Below the pieces are notes generated by a model that saw only the letters and a program-made list of their open reading frames with translations, searched no databases and had not been told where the DNA came from. A program made the translations under genes and the position numbers. 64,000 nt of DNA from Blastocystis hominis. Lineage: Eukaryota; Sar; Bigyra; Opalinata; Blastocystidae. This document shows, piece by piece, positions 1-12,021 of this stretch; within the stretch, counting starts at the first letter, position 1; every line of letters starts with the position of its first letter. The DNA lies in the NCBI RefSeq assembly GCF_000151665.1, contig NW_013171824.1, positions 310,001 through 374,000 on the forward strand. Reading direction: 5' to 3'.

Positions 1-110
1 GTTGTCCAGGGCGAGTAACGGCGAGCGATGGAAGATGGTGTCTGAGGGGCAACTTCGAGCGGCCAGCTAGCAGTTGACAGGGTCTGAAAACAGTTTTCGT
101 CGAAAATGTC
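1..110 (+). rRNA. possible scrap of LSU rRNA 5' region
   Basis: Bases 15-28 read GTAACGGCGAGCGA, which matches the highly conserved start of eukaryotic 28S rRNA (AGTAACGGCGAGYGAA). The following ~80 bases are GC-richer than what comes after but I cannot align them confidently. It may be the end of a truncated rDNA copy or a chance match. Sequence turns strongly AT-rich after about base 110. Confidence 0.25.
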
Positions 111-772
111 CAAAACCTATTTTCTCGCAATACGCGTCAATACATAACTGTTGCTTAATAATAATAATAGTAAGAATGGATAAATAATTGTGTGGAATAA
201 AATAAAATAGTAAAAGAACAGCATCGAGACTTCTCAGCGAGTCACCCACACTGGTACTAACTCGACTCGTGATGACTTAGCTTCCTAGATCGGACGGGTT
301 AGGGCGCTTTCCATCAGATATGGCCGTTCTCATTTTATTGTTCATCACTAACCTATTTAAATATCACATTCTTATCAGCTATTTTATACCTTATCGATTT
401 GTCGTCCAGTTCGTTTTTTATTGTTCGTTTTGTTTATTTATAGCGTTATATATATATATTTGTTATTTGTAATCTTATATTCATGCATGTTTTTGTTTTA
501 TTGTTTTTTTAACTTATTGCTTGTTTTACGTTTTGTATAATACTTATTTATTCATGTTAAGTTTTTTGGGATGGTATATACTAATTTAGCGTATGTGTAC
601 TTTTTGTTCTCATCTTTTTATTTATTATTTCTATTTTCAGAGAAATTAGAACCAATAATTACTGTTATAATTATCATACCTTGTTTTAACAATTATTGTT
701 TTCAGTTTGTATCTCTGGTTTGTTTATTAATTGGTATTTAACATTTTGCTATAATAATAGTAATTCATCATA
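111..772. other. AT-rich non-coding stretch
   Basis: No supported gene. Short runs of T and TA and no long open frame; it acts as the upstream region of the first leucine-rich-repeat gene. A lone GGGTTAGGG occurs near base 297 and is not repeated, so it is not a telomere. Confidence 0.6.
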
Positions 773-2458
773 ATGTTAAAATTAAAAGGAGCGGAGTATT
801 TACTTGACGGGTATATATCCTATGATAAAGCTATGGAAATCAAAAGGGATGATGTAAAATACTCTTTTGTGTATTTCCAGATGAAACAGAAAGATGATTA
901 TCTAATTAAGAAAGACCATGTTGTTTCTTTATTTCATAATGGAATTTTAAAAATGAACTATATGGAGGATGACGAAGGAGCTCAAGTAGGTGACTTTACT
1001 GTGTTTGAGAATGGTCGAGTTTCCTTTGTTCAGTCTTTTGATGAAATATTGGATCAGCGTAATTTTAATCGCATTTGTAACCATTTGAAAGGAGAGCGCT
1101 TAGAGATCATTTCGCATGACACTGATAATATTATTTATCATGGGGAATTTAATTCTGAGCTGCATAGAGAAGGGTGGGGAATAATGTATGATGAAACATC
1201 GGGTGCTATGCTGTTGGAAGGAATCTGGAAAGATAATATATTGGTGGAGATTATTCGCATTATAGAAGGGACCATCATGACAGAATTCAAGAGAAACGGG
1301 AACAACACCGTAGTATCTAATCGAATCCCTGTATATGTCGGTGAATTCGTTTATGATGCATCGAAAGAAGAATTTATACGGCATGGTCGGGGATACTTGA
1401 TTGACGAAGAAACTCGGATTGCTTATAGAGAAGCGGAGTGGAAAGATGGAGTGGAAGTGAGTGGAAGAGATTTGTATGATGGATGGTACACTCGATCCAA
1501 GAATCCGGCTGATAAGCCTTTGGTTGCTCCATGTAAAGTGATTGTTAAAGAATCATCAGACCTAAGCAATTTGGATATGAATTCGACAGATCTCGTTGTG
1601 ATGCCAAACTCATGTAACTCGCTTCATGAACTCAAATGGGACCAATTTCTAGGCTTAAAAAGTATAACTCTTGGAGATGACTGTTTCGGCTCTGTTAAAG
1701 TATTTAAGCTCAATGGATTAAAACGTTTAAGGTATCTCACGATTGGAAAAAACTCTTTTACTCAAAACAAAAATCACTTTGGGAATGATAACAGCAAATT
1801 ATTCTCTATTCTCGACTGTCCGGAACTAGAGTCGGTCAAAATCGGAGAATACAGTTTCTCTGATTTTGCTGGTCCTTTTGAGTTGAGGAACCTTCCCTCG
1901 CTACAAACTCTTTCAATCGGAACGATTGGAAGACCTTCTTCTAATTTCTATTGTAGTAACTTTGCGATTCAAGGTAAAACTGTGGTCTGACATTAGCTAT
2001 TAGATCTTCCGAAGCTGAGATCTGTCCAGTTAGGCGACCAAACATTCGGCTTGTCTCTATCTGCCACCTTTGAAAGTATTATTTTTAAGGTTGCTTTCTT
2101 TTAGACCTTCCTATGTTACAGTCAATAAATCTTGGAAAATGGGCGCTTTTTGGTAGAGGAGATATGACATGTTCTGTAAGGTGGAAAAGTATGTTGCTTA
2201 TTAATGTTTTTTTAGCGAATATAGATCTGCCGAACCTGGCTTCTCTATCTTCGAAAGGAAATAGTTTCGCCAACGCATATACTGTGGTGTTAGAAGGTAT
2301 TAATTATGTTGTTGTTTCTCGCAGATATTCCGAACATTACTAAAGTTGTCTTGCCGGGATCATTCCAAAATGTTGGATCGAAGAATATTTCGAGTAGCTG
2401 GTTTTGGTATTGTCGAAATGTAGATGTGGCCTCCGTATTATCCTCGCTGGTGAATTAG
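773..2458 (+). CDS. MORN-like / BspA-like leucine-rich repeat protein
   Basis: About 520 aa after removing four short introns: 1974-2003, 2076-2104, 2189-2224 (or 2189-2215) and 2297-2324 (27-36 nt). Removing them keeps one frame from ATG 773 to TAG 2456-2458. The N-terminal half carries MORN-like strands (YHGEF, YVGEF followed by G-rich turns). The C-terminal part has leucine-rich repeats of the BspA kind (L.SI.LGD.CFGSVK, SFSDF, LPSLQTLSIG). Every intron is phase 1 and sits just before a DLP or NLP motif, so each 3' repeat is its own exon. The last exon ends in a cap resembling IPNITKVVLPGSF. Such repeats usually bind proteins; the cellular role is unknown. It is the first of three related genes in a row. 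Read as a single open frame the protein would stop wrongly at base 1990, inside the first intron. Confidence 0.8.
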
Positions 2459-3616
2459 AAGGATTGAGTAGGAAGTGCATGTCATTCATGCTGTTGCATT
2501 AGTTTTGTACCTCTGTCGAGAAGTTTGTAATGCCGTTATTCTCATCTCATGCATTTCTTGTTTGAAAAACCTAGTTTCTTATTTTATTACTATTCATATG
2601 AACCGATGAAACATTTTCTTTTGGAAATGGGGTGAACCTATGTAATTAAGTGCTACATACTTTAGTTTGGAAAGGCTTTTTTGATTGCTGTATATAAATA
2701 ATAATATCATTTTAAGTGTTTTTCATTTTTGTATTTTCGTTATTTTTTTCACGATTCGCATTGAAGTTATGTGTGTTATCGTGAGTATGCATTACATGTA
2801 ATTGTACAATATTCGCTTTATCATTATCTTGTCGCGCATTCCTGAATCGAGACGAGTATTGGAAAGAAATCTGGTAACAAACTGGTCTGTTGCAAGGCAT
2901 AAAAGTGGATTAGGCCGTTTTCTTCTTTTCGGTGACACAAACCCTTCAAGTGTTTTTTCATTCTTTTTTGATTGTTTTTCTAATTAATATGTGAAAATTA
3001 ATTGTCTCGTAGTGATAATAAGAGAATAGAAAAGCCCATTGTCGTTTTTACATATCTGCAATGGTTTTTAGTATTGAATTCTTTATTGATACGTAGCTGT
3101 TGTTTTATCAATAATAGCAATAAACATTGGGCGGTTTTTCTAAGCCCTCATCCTGAACTTAGTGAAGTGACGGTGAAATTCGTTGATAGGTTTATCATTG
3201 GAATATATTTTAAGCATAGACATAGTTTCTTGAGACTTTTGTCGAGGTGAAGTTAATCCGTGTGCTATGCATTAATTTATGATAACAGTATACGTAGAAT
3301 ATATATTTTGCATGCTTTCTACAGAAAATAAACGATGGTGGATACTCATGGCTCGTTCTTTTGAAAAGTTACCTAAATTGTCATCAATAATATATAAATT
3401 CAATACTCTCGCAGACTTTATTTTTCCAGCAATTCATCAGTGTCAGAAAAAGAATAAGTGTCTATTCATTTTTACATTTGGTTTCTTACGTGAAAGTACA
3501 AAATGGAATTCAAAATAACTAGTAAACATAAAAATAACAGGGGTAAAAGAAATGGATCAATTGATTGAGCATCAGGAAGAAAAACTACCATTTGTTAATA
3601 TTTAGTTTTTAAATTA
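2459..3616. other. AT-rich intergenic stretch
   Basis: About 1.16 kb between two leucine-rich-repeat genes. Only short frames without family signals on either strand. No poly(A) octamer was found. I see nothing functional beyond probable UTR and promoter sequence. Confidence 0.6.
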
Positions 3617-6357
3617 ATGAATTCCAAATCTCAGCATAACCCACAATCTAGTCCTGAATTACAACGAGTTCAAGTTGATAGCACTTTTGAACATGATCGA
3701 GGTGAGTGCTGGACTCGCAATTTCGCCGAGCAGTTTCCAGTAAAGTCTATACAGCAGCATGGTCATCATGCCATCATAGATGTAGATGAACCCCACTTGG
3801 GTTATGTTATTGAATCATCTATTACGGATGATAGTATAAATGGAAGGGCTACTCTAACCTCAGAAAAGGGAACGGTAGTGGCCAAATTCAATTTTGTCGA
3901 TGGGATTGCTGATGGACCTTGTACACTCTATGATGAAGACGGCATACTGTTTTATGAAGGATACTTCAAAAATGGATATCGCCAGGGAAATGGAAAGCAG
4001 TATGATAGGCAGGGAAATGTTGTATTACAAGGATTATTTGATATGGGTAAGAAACTGAGCATCAAAGAGATGACTGAAATGAACGGATACTGGATTGAGT
4101 ATGATACATATGGCCAACTCGTAAATGTGAGCAAAAGAGATGAGTATGGGAGAAAGAATGATATTTGTTATTTCTACAATAGTGAAGGGGAAATCTGTAA
4201 AATAAGCAAATGGAAAGACGGCATAGAAATTTCTACATCTGGCTCCTGTGTCATCTTTGATGTAGTACAAGGTATTTGGTTTCAAGGCCGTTACAAAAAT
4301 GGACTTCGTGTCGGAAGAGGCAAGGAATACGATGATAATGGGGTTATCAAGTTCGATGGGTTTTTCTGCAACGGGAAAAGGCTAAACATGATCAAAATGA
4401 AAGAGATGAATGGTTATTGGAAAGAAGTGGATGATGAAGGCAAACTATTGAACATTAGTAAGAGAAATGACTCTGGTGAAATGAACGGTACTTGTTACCT
4501 ATTTAATGATGATGGTGAGATTTGCAAGATAAGTGAATACAAAAAGAACAAAGAAATTCGCATACTGAAATCCTTTGTAAACAATATTATGATTGAATAT
4601 TATAAAGGGGTGAAAAGATATGAAGGAGAATATATAAACTCACTAGTATTTCATTATCCACGGAATGGAATGGGAAGAGAATATGATTATGAAACGAGGT
4701 CCGTTATTTATGAAGGCAACTACTATAATGGAAAACGACATGGAGCTGGAAAATCGTTTTACAATAAAGTGGTTCAATATGATGGCATATGGATAAACGG
4801 CACAACAAAAGGAGTCTATTATTTCAAAAAGGTAGTAGAAACTGGTATCGGAGCTTTTATTCTGTTTCTTGCAGGCTATGGTGACATGATGCTGGCTGTA
4901 ATATGGGTGTTCTTTTACATTGGCTGTATTCATTATATTTGGAAACCAATTGTGGTTGAATGTGTTAGTACAATTTCACAATCATCACAACTCGACAATC
5001 TCAGTCTACAGATCACCGACCTAGTAGTAGCACCCAATAGTTGTAATAGCACCATAAAGAAACTGGATTTGAGCAATTACAAATGGTTAAAATCAATACA
5101 AATTGGTGATGACTGCTTTGGCTTGGTGAAGACGGTACTAATTGAGGACTTGATGAAGTTAAAAACGCTGAAAATATCCAAAAACAGTTTTTCGCAAAAG
5201 AGAAAAGCATCTAGTAAAAAGAAGAGATCCTTTCGAGTGATTAACTGTGCAGAATTAATTACTATAGAAATCGGCGAGCATAGTTTTTATGATTTTGGGG
5301 GTGAATTCGTATTAAGAAATCTCCTCAACTTACAGTCCATTAGCATTGAGAGTTTTTGCTTTGGAGAAATTACATCGTTTATAATAACCAAATTGCCAAA
5401 GCTAAAGAAATTAGTAATCACCAATAATTCTTTTTTTAGTGATCCTACTCTATGTGCTGGAAGCGAGTATAAGGCGTTCCAAATAACGAATTGCGAACAA
5501 TTAGAATTGATCGAAATCGGAAGTAATTGCTTTTCTGATTTTGCGGGTAAGGTAGAACTCAAGAATCTTCCGCTGCTGCATATTATTTGTATTGGTGATA
5601 ATTGTTTTGGTTCCGTTAAAACATTTCATATTGATGGACTGAATCAATTGAGATGTATCAAAATTGGAAAGAATTCTTTCACTGAGAAATCAAATTGTTC
5701 CAGAATAAAAAAAACGAAATCATTCCATGTTGTAAATTGTGTTGAATTAGAATCGATTCAGATTGGAGAATATAGCTTCTCGGATTATTCGGGAGACTTT
5801 GAATTGAAAAACTTGTTCTCGTTACGTTCCATTGTCATAGGATCTATGAAAATGTATTCTTCGAACTTCTATTATTGTTCATTTATAATTCGAGGTATAA
5901 AGTTCTGTTGAACAATGATTGAAATAGATTTACCCAATTTGCAGTCTATTACACTAGGTAATGAAGCATTTGCTGAGTCTGTAGTAACAGTATTGGAGAG
6001 TATATCATCGTATTAAATATGGAATCATTATTAGATCTTCCTTCATTACAAAGTCTCAATCTCAGTCATCGATCATTGAGTGGAAAAGAAGGTGTTCCAT
6101 CCTGTTCATTGATAATGCGAAGTATGAATTATACTATATTTAATGAGTGGATTTAGATTTACCAAATTTGTCATCTATATACAATCCGGAAGGGGACAGT
6201 TTCCGATATGTATATTCCGTGATATTAGAAAGTAAATTTGATAATAATGATGATGATTGAACTAGATATTCCTTCACTTCAGAATGTGAAATTGCTCAAT
6301 TCGTTTTCTAAAGTTCTTTATCCCTCGATAACGAGTCATTTCATTGATATTTGTTAA
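3617..6357 (+). CDS. MORN and leucine-rich repeat membrane protein
   Basis: About 867 aa in five exons; introns 5895-5927, 6000-6034, 6122-6156 and 6232-6265 (33-35 nt), all phase 1. The first 390 residues contain several MORN repeats (YEGYFKNGYRQGNGKQYD, FQGRYKNGLRVGRGKEYD, YEGNYYNGKRHGAGKSF). A hydrophobic segment at about residues 415-450 (GIGAFILFLAGYG, AVIWVFFYIGCIHYIW) looks like one or two membrane spans. After it come BspA-like leucine-rich repeats with the IGD.CFG / KNSF / IGE.SFSD pattern. The four 3' exons each code one repeat that begins DLP, NLP or NIP. MORN repeats often bind membrane lipids, so a membrane-anchored scaffold is plausible; this is inference. The start at 3617 is the first ATG of the long open frame. 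Stop TAA is at 6355-6357. Confidence 0.82.
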
Positions 6358-7240
6358 GTCAATAGATGTCCACCACTTGCTTACTCAATTCCTTACTGAT
6401 GTTATCTATCATGCTGACACCATTCAATCGATTCAATCAACCGTTACGTCTATTTCTTTGCCTAACTGGACTTGTAACGATCCGGAGTATCAGATATTCG
6501 ATTTTTCTCGTTTTGTTGCTCTTCAATATTTAGTAATTGGTGATAATTGTTTTGGTTCCGTTAAAACATTTCATATTGATGGACTGAATCAATTGAGATG
6601 TATCAAAATTGGAAAGAATTCTTTCACTATGGAGAAAAATGGTGATGGGAGAGATCCGACCAAATCATTCCATGTTGTAAATTGTGTTGAGTTAGAATCG
6701 ATTCAGATTGGAGAGTATAGCTTCTCGGATTATTCGGGAGACTTTGAATTGAAAAACTTGTTCTCGTTACGTTCCATTGTCATAGGATCTATGAAAATGT
6801 ATTCTTCGAACTTCTATTATTGTTCATTTATAATTCGAGGTATAAAGTTCTGTTGAACATTGATTGAAATAGATTTACCCAATTTGCAGTCTATTACGCT
6901 TGGCTGCTATTCTTTTTCAGATTCATTGACAACAATATTGGAGAGTATATCATCGTATTAAATATGGAATCATTATTAGATCTTCCTTCATTACAAAGTC
7001 TCAATCTCAGTCATCGATCATTGAGTGGAAAAGAAGGTGTTCCATCCTGTTCATTGATAATGCGAAGTATGAATTATACTATATTTATTGAGTGGATTTA
7101 GATCTACCAAATTTGTTATCTATATACAATCCGGAAGGGGACAGTTTCCGATATGTATATTCCGTGATATTAGAAAGTAAATTTGATAATAATGATGATG
7201 ATTGAACTAGATATTCCTTCACTTCAGAATGTGAAATTGC
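5591..7240. repeat. tandem duplication of leucine-rich-repeat gene 3' end (two ~705-bp copies)
   Basis: Bases 5591-6295 and 6536-7240 are nearly identical, 945 bp apart. Each covers one large exon end, four introns and the start of the last exon, including intron sequences. The near-identity of the introns shows that the duplication is recent. Between the copies lies about 240 bp of different sequence that supplies a new start to the downstream gene. Confidence 0.9.
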
Positions 7241-7343
7241 CCAGTTCGTTCAGTCGCATCACATCAAAATCTGTTCTAAGTAAGTATTTTGCAATGCGTT
7301 TATTGTAGATGTTTCTACGGTTTTTTTAAGTATAATAAAATGA
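6344..7343 (+). CDS. short leucine-rich repeat paralogue made by tandem duplication
   Basis: About 277 aa if read from ATG 6344 with introns 6840-6872, 6945-6979, 7067-7101, 7177-7210 and 7280-7308. The last intron (29 nt, GTAAGT start, phase 1) is likely but optional; without it the frame stops at TAG 7306-7308, with it at TGA 7341-7343. The N-terminus (SLPNWTCNDPEYQIFDF) looks like a repeat cap; the MORN part and membrane segment of its neighbour are missing. ATG 6344 overlaps the last codons of the upstream gene, which is unusual, so the true start could lie elsewhere or the gene could be a duplication remnant. Confidence 0.55.
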
Positions 7344-8036
7344 TTTTTTCGATTTTTATGAATCTCTGTATCCAAGTCGAATGAAGAGCATAATAGTGTA
7401 GTATCATTTTATTGTTTTTTTCTACCAACAAACAAATGTTGGATTCATATTCATTATCCAATTTTGGTTAAGTAACAGGGAATTGAAGATCTTTCTTACA
7501 ACAGCATACTAATTGTCATTTTCAACCTATCGTACTTAATTGTCGTACACCATATGCCCTTTTCTGCAACAATTCATCCCCACACTTGATTATTCCTTTC
7601 ATGACGGTTCCATTGCTTGACATAATCTGCCACAAAATCTATTTTCTCAATTCATAAAAAATGGCAAACAATGTGTTTTTGTCACCAATAATACACTTTG
7701 TCTTTCCCTCTTAATTCGAAATTACTTTTTTATCACTAGCCCTTTTAGCCATTTATTTCTTTATCCCCTTTCTCGTTGTTCTTTACTATTGCCTATAGTA
7801 GCGACTTCCACAAAACTTTTTTATTAAGAAATAATTGTATATCTTCTTTAAGCATAGTTTACACAAATAGGTTGCCTCAAGTGCAAATTCCTGAGCATCA
7901 TAATTCAAAATAAGTATGTATTCGCTATAATATATTTATATTCCTTTCAATATGAACGGTTTATATTCTCATTCACCAGTAATTGTTTTCGCCTATTTCT
8001 TTTTATGATCCTATCGACTAGGTTCATTGATTAAAA
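7344..8036. other. AT-rich intergenic stretch
   Basis: About 0.7 kb with no supported frame. An in-frame TGA at 8028-8030 lies directly before the telomerase start codon, closing off any longer start. Confidence 0.6.
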
Positions 8037-11000
8037 ATGAACCTGCCTATAAAATCATTGAATAGCACACTCACGATTCCTTTAGGCGATTATCTGCTTA
8101 AAATGTTTCTATTATGCTCTACTTGAATGTAGTCGTAATTTGCCACTGGATATTGCATCACTCTCTGCGAATTCTCGCTTTCTCCTGATGAATGGTTCTT
8201 TTCTTCATTCTATTTAAAAATAGTTGTGCTGCTTCCAATTACGTTTGATTCATTTAAAATTCGACCTCCTTTGAACATGATTAACGTATCCTCTGCAAGT
8301 TCAATGGTAGAAAAGCTCAAAGCTGTGAATGCATAGAGAGAGTTGCTTCAGGTTATCATTACAATGTTTATATCTCAAAAGATCCAAAATGTCCTTACCA
8401 GTGGTCATACTTTAAGATATGAGGATGCTGTCTCCAATTCACTCTCTTCAACGAACGAATTTTTCTTAACAAAGGAATGGAACGATATTTGGAGGGTGAT
8501 TGGGAGTGACGAAGTCTTTTTAATGCTAACAACGTATTCTCTTTTTCTATTACACAATAAGTCATGGATCCAGCTGGCTGGACCTCCTTTGAATGAGTTT
8601 CTAACTCGAAGTGGGAGATCGCCCCATTTGAGCTCCTTTTCGATTTCTTCCTTGTGCTATCGATTGTCTTTTTCCAAATCCTATGGCTTTCCTTCCACCC
8701 ACATTTTCGCGAAGCTAAATCGTCTAAATGGCACGCTAATGGGGAAAACGTTTGTCAAAACGATTCACAAACAAACAGCTTTGATCTTGCTTCACGAAAT
8801 GCTACGTCCTTGCTATCCTCACTGGGATTCCTTTTCTTTGAATGAAGAAATCGATGCGGTCGCAACAGGCAAGAAGATTCGCATTCGGTTTTATCCCCGC
8901 TTAGAAAAGTTGCTCGTTTTGGTAGCGAAAGTTTTGTTTAACTCGACTCAAATTCCTTACGGAGTTTATTTGCATTCTGTCGCTCCCCTGCCATCGAGTT
9001 ATCTGCGCTATAATTCTTGTCAGTGCGTTCATTTAACTCAAAACATTCAGCTGTATGATTCGATCCCTTCATTGCCGAAAGATTCAAAGATTGGATCGAC
9101 CTCAAAGGACAATCTCTCAGCATTTGTGTCTTCGCATCAAGTTTTTGACTTTGTTCGAAAATGTTTGCGTCGATTGCTTCCGCATTCTCTCTTTTCGTCT
9201 CGACGCAATTGGAGATCTTTTTATAATCATATCTATTTGCTGATTAGCAGCACAAAGAAAAGCGGACTCCGGTTAGACGAGATGGTTCGTGGAATCAAAC
9301 TGCACGATATTGATTGGTTAAAGACTTCTGGAAAACCCACAAGCGATACTTCTCGATTCAATACGCTTTTGCTTTATTCAGTAATGTCGTTCCTCATTAA
9401 GAGCATTGTCGTTTTACAACTTCTTTTTCGCTTGATCGATTAGTTTCCACTCATTTCAAACCATTTTTATGTGACAGATTGTTCGATTCCTTATCACTCT
9501 CTCATTTTTTATCGCAAACCCGTTTTTTGTGCGATTGTGCGCGATCAACTTACCACAGGATATTATGCATCCCTCTACTCTTCAGTATTCTCTTTCCATC
9601 TTTTTTATGGCTTATATTTCTAGAGTTATCCCAATTCGTATTCTCGCGTCGCTCAGATTCATTTTGTCCCGAAAATGAAGGCAGGAGGGAAATTGTTTTC
9701 GGGAGTTCGACCAATTACAAATATGAAAAGACTGTATCTTTGTTGCTCTTCGAGAATTGAATTCGTAGAGAAAGTACAAGGCGAATCCGTTCCGTTTTTT
9801 GCATTCTCCAGTCGGTTTTCCGAGAAAAGAAGAAGGAGGTGGTTCATGGGAATCATTGGATTGCGGTAGAAAACATTGGAGAAGGGCGAAGCGAAGTTTG
9901 CAATTCGTGGAAAGCGAATAAGCAATGGATAGCTTCCTTTGATGTAACAAAATGTTATGATTCGATAAATCTTGTATTCGTTCTATTGCTATTTTTGTGA
10001 ATAGAATGTTCTATTGGATGTTGTGAATTCTTCTCTGAAAGACTATTATCGAGTGATTCATTTCTCAACGATTTCGATTGCTGCAAAGTGGAAACTGCGA
10101 GTACTATCGATTTTGATGTTTCTTTTGTAGAGACATTGCTTGTTAATTCCGCTTGATACTGATATCTCCAGCTTTTTCCGCAGTTTTGTGGATGACAAGG
10201 AAATTGTAGTGACTGGATTTATCGTCTCGGATCTGTTCAATCGTTCCTCCGTGATCGAAACGATTCGCTGGAACTTTTCTTCTCTTCTTGTTCACTTGCA
10301 CAACCAATTCTTTAAACAAACACATGGAATTCCTCAGGGTTCGATTCTTTCTTTTCCTTTGTGCAACTTGTATCTCAGAGAATTCGAAAAGCGAGTTCTC
10401 TCCCCGGTTGTGCATTCTCCTTTTCAAACCACCGTGATTCGGTTTGTAGACGATTACCTTTTCATCACATCTGACAAATCAGTCATCACGCAGCTTGAGA
10501 ATTATGTGTGAATTTGATGTGGCTTCTTCTCACGCGTAGCTGAAGAGAAATACGCCCAATCAATTCAACATTCGTCTTGAGAGCCGAAAGCAGCATTATT
10601 TCGATGTACGGAGTGGACGAAAAACGGTCATCGATTATCTCACTTCTTGGTGTGGCTACACGATCAACAGCAAGCACAAATTCATTTACACCAACTTTTT
10701 AAAATACACAGACTTTCGTAAATCTAGAGTTCGGCGAATTTACGTTGTTTGTTCGTTCTGCATTTGATGCGATAGGATTCCACTTCGTTTTCCTCCATTT
10801 ATCAAACCATCTTTCTCGTGCTGCGCGCTCGACTGCATTCCAGTCGCATTTCGGGCGATTCTTCGAAAGAGAACATTCGAATTGTGGTGTACGGCAGCGT
10901 GCTGTTCGCAGTGAAGCGAACGCTGCGAGACTACCGAGTGTATCGATTCAATCAAATGAAAAGGCTGATAGCAAGTACGGTTCGGATTGTGAAACGGCGC

Positions 11001-11180
11001 GTTTGGATCGAAGTGGAGGAGATTGGATGGCTTGTGAATCACGCGTTTCTTGTGGTGATTCGGAAGTCGCGTTGTTATGAGAAGACTAGAAACTATTTGT
11101 ATTGGAAGATCATGCGATCGGCTGTGCGCGATGAGTTGATTCACATTACTCAGCATCCTTCCATTCAATTGATTTTGTAG
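8037..11180 (+). CDS. TERT: telomerase reverse transcriptase
   Basis: Adds telomeric repeats to chromosome ends using an RNA template. I rebuilt 11 exons coding about 938 aa; introns 8105-8132, 8195-8223, 8307-8336, 9408-9443, 9585-9623, 9774-9811, 9974-10004, 10101-10130, 10506-10539 and 10744-10775 (28-39 nt). All junctions keep one frame. Motifs in order: TEN/GQ-like IGSDEVFLML ... QLAGPPL; RNA-binding LLPHSLFSSRRN ... DIDWL; T motif HFYVTD; motif 1 FYRKPVF; motif 2 IHFVPK ... GVRPITN; motif A FDVTKCYDSI; motif B' HGIPQGSILSFPLCN; motif C RFVDDYLFI; motif E SWCGYTI. The catalytic Asp residues of motifs A and C are present. Length is short against ~1100 aa in animals, mainly from a brief N-terminal domain. 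The exon-5/6 junction is the least certain. A sequence close to the poly(A) octamer follows the stop. Confidence 0.93.
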
Positions 11181-11226
11181 TTGTTGATTTGTTTGAGTTG
11201 AGTCATTCTATGAATGTGGTATTGAT

Positions 11227-11253
11227 ATTGTTGTTGTTGTTGTTGTTGTTGCT
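11227..11253. repeat. (TTG)n microsatellite
   Basis: About nine perfect TTG units, 50 bp after the telomerase stop codon. Possibly a relaxed form of the T/G-rich 3' end signal; otherwise an ordinary simple repeat. Confidence 0.85.
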
Positions 11254-11430
11254 TGCATTCTTCAACTTCTTCTTTCTATTATAATTTTTATTATCACTAT
11301 ACTATCATCCTTTTCATTGTTCAATCGTTTTTTGTTCCTATGACCTATTCATTACTTCAATTCCTTCTGTATCCAATAAACAAAATCTCAACTTTTGACT
11401 TCTTTTCTTTAAATAAAATAAAAACTGCAA

Positions 11431-11965
11431 TTACGGATTGACTATGAACTCGTTTTCCAACTTCTTGAGATGCTGATTCCTCTCATCCACATGGATTTTG
11501 GCCCATTTCTCTTCCTGGCTGTGAATGAACGACTCCTCCATCACTGGAAAATCGGGAACTGCAAACGAATACTTCTGATTCTGCTTGTGTTGAAGAACCA
11601 ACAGCTCAAGACTTTCTTCTTCCTTTCCACTTGCAAAATGCGCGCTGTTGATAATGACTTTGAGCCACAACGAGCGACTGTACCCAGCAATCTAACAATA
11701 ATACAATTCATATTTCCACCACAGATTTTTTAGACTCTTCGATCCGAATAAGGTGAAGATCATCAAACAAGTGAATAGAAGAAGTTCTTTTGAGTTCAAT
11801 TAATGCAGCCTATTCCTTATCTTCTTAGAAGCTGATTGCTACATTTGCTAAGCGATCAATATCATCTGTCTGTTTCAACCATTTCTCGTCAGAAATATCA
11901 CCAGACGCATATGCCGACAGAAAGAGAACGGATAAGATTACTAGTTGACAAAAGAGCTGCTTCAT
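11431..11965 (-). CDS. secreted cystatin-like protein
   Basis: About 157 aa from ATG at 11965-11963 with introns 11810-11842 (33 nt) and 11692-11719 (28 nt). The first 21 residues (MKQLFCQLVILSVLFLSAYA) are a clear signal peptide, so the product is secreted or luminal. Past the second junction the sequence reads VIAGYSRSLWLKVII, which resembles the QxVxG loop and following strand of cystatins (QVVAGTNYxxKV). Cystatins block papain-type cysteine proteases, and cystatins are reported among proteins Blastocystis secretes. The match is short and the conserved N-terminal Gly and second hairpin are not obvious, so this remains a tentative family call. It is convergent with the telomerase gene. Confidence 0.55.
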
Positions 11966-12021
11966 AATAATCTTGTGTTGCGCTTCCAAGATATTTGTGT
12001 AAACTCTAAAAGAGCGTTTTT

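Noticed and set aside
297-305. GGGTTAGGG as a telomere remnant
   Set aside because: Single occurrence without tandem copies.
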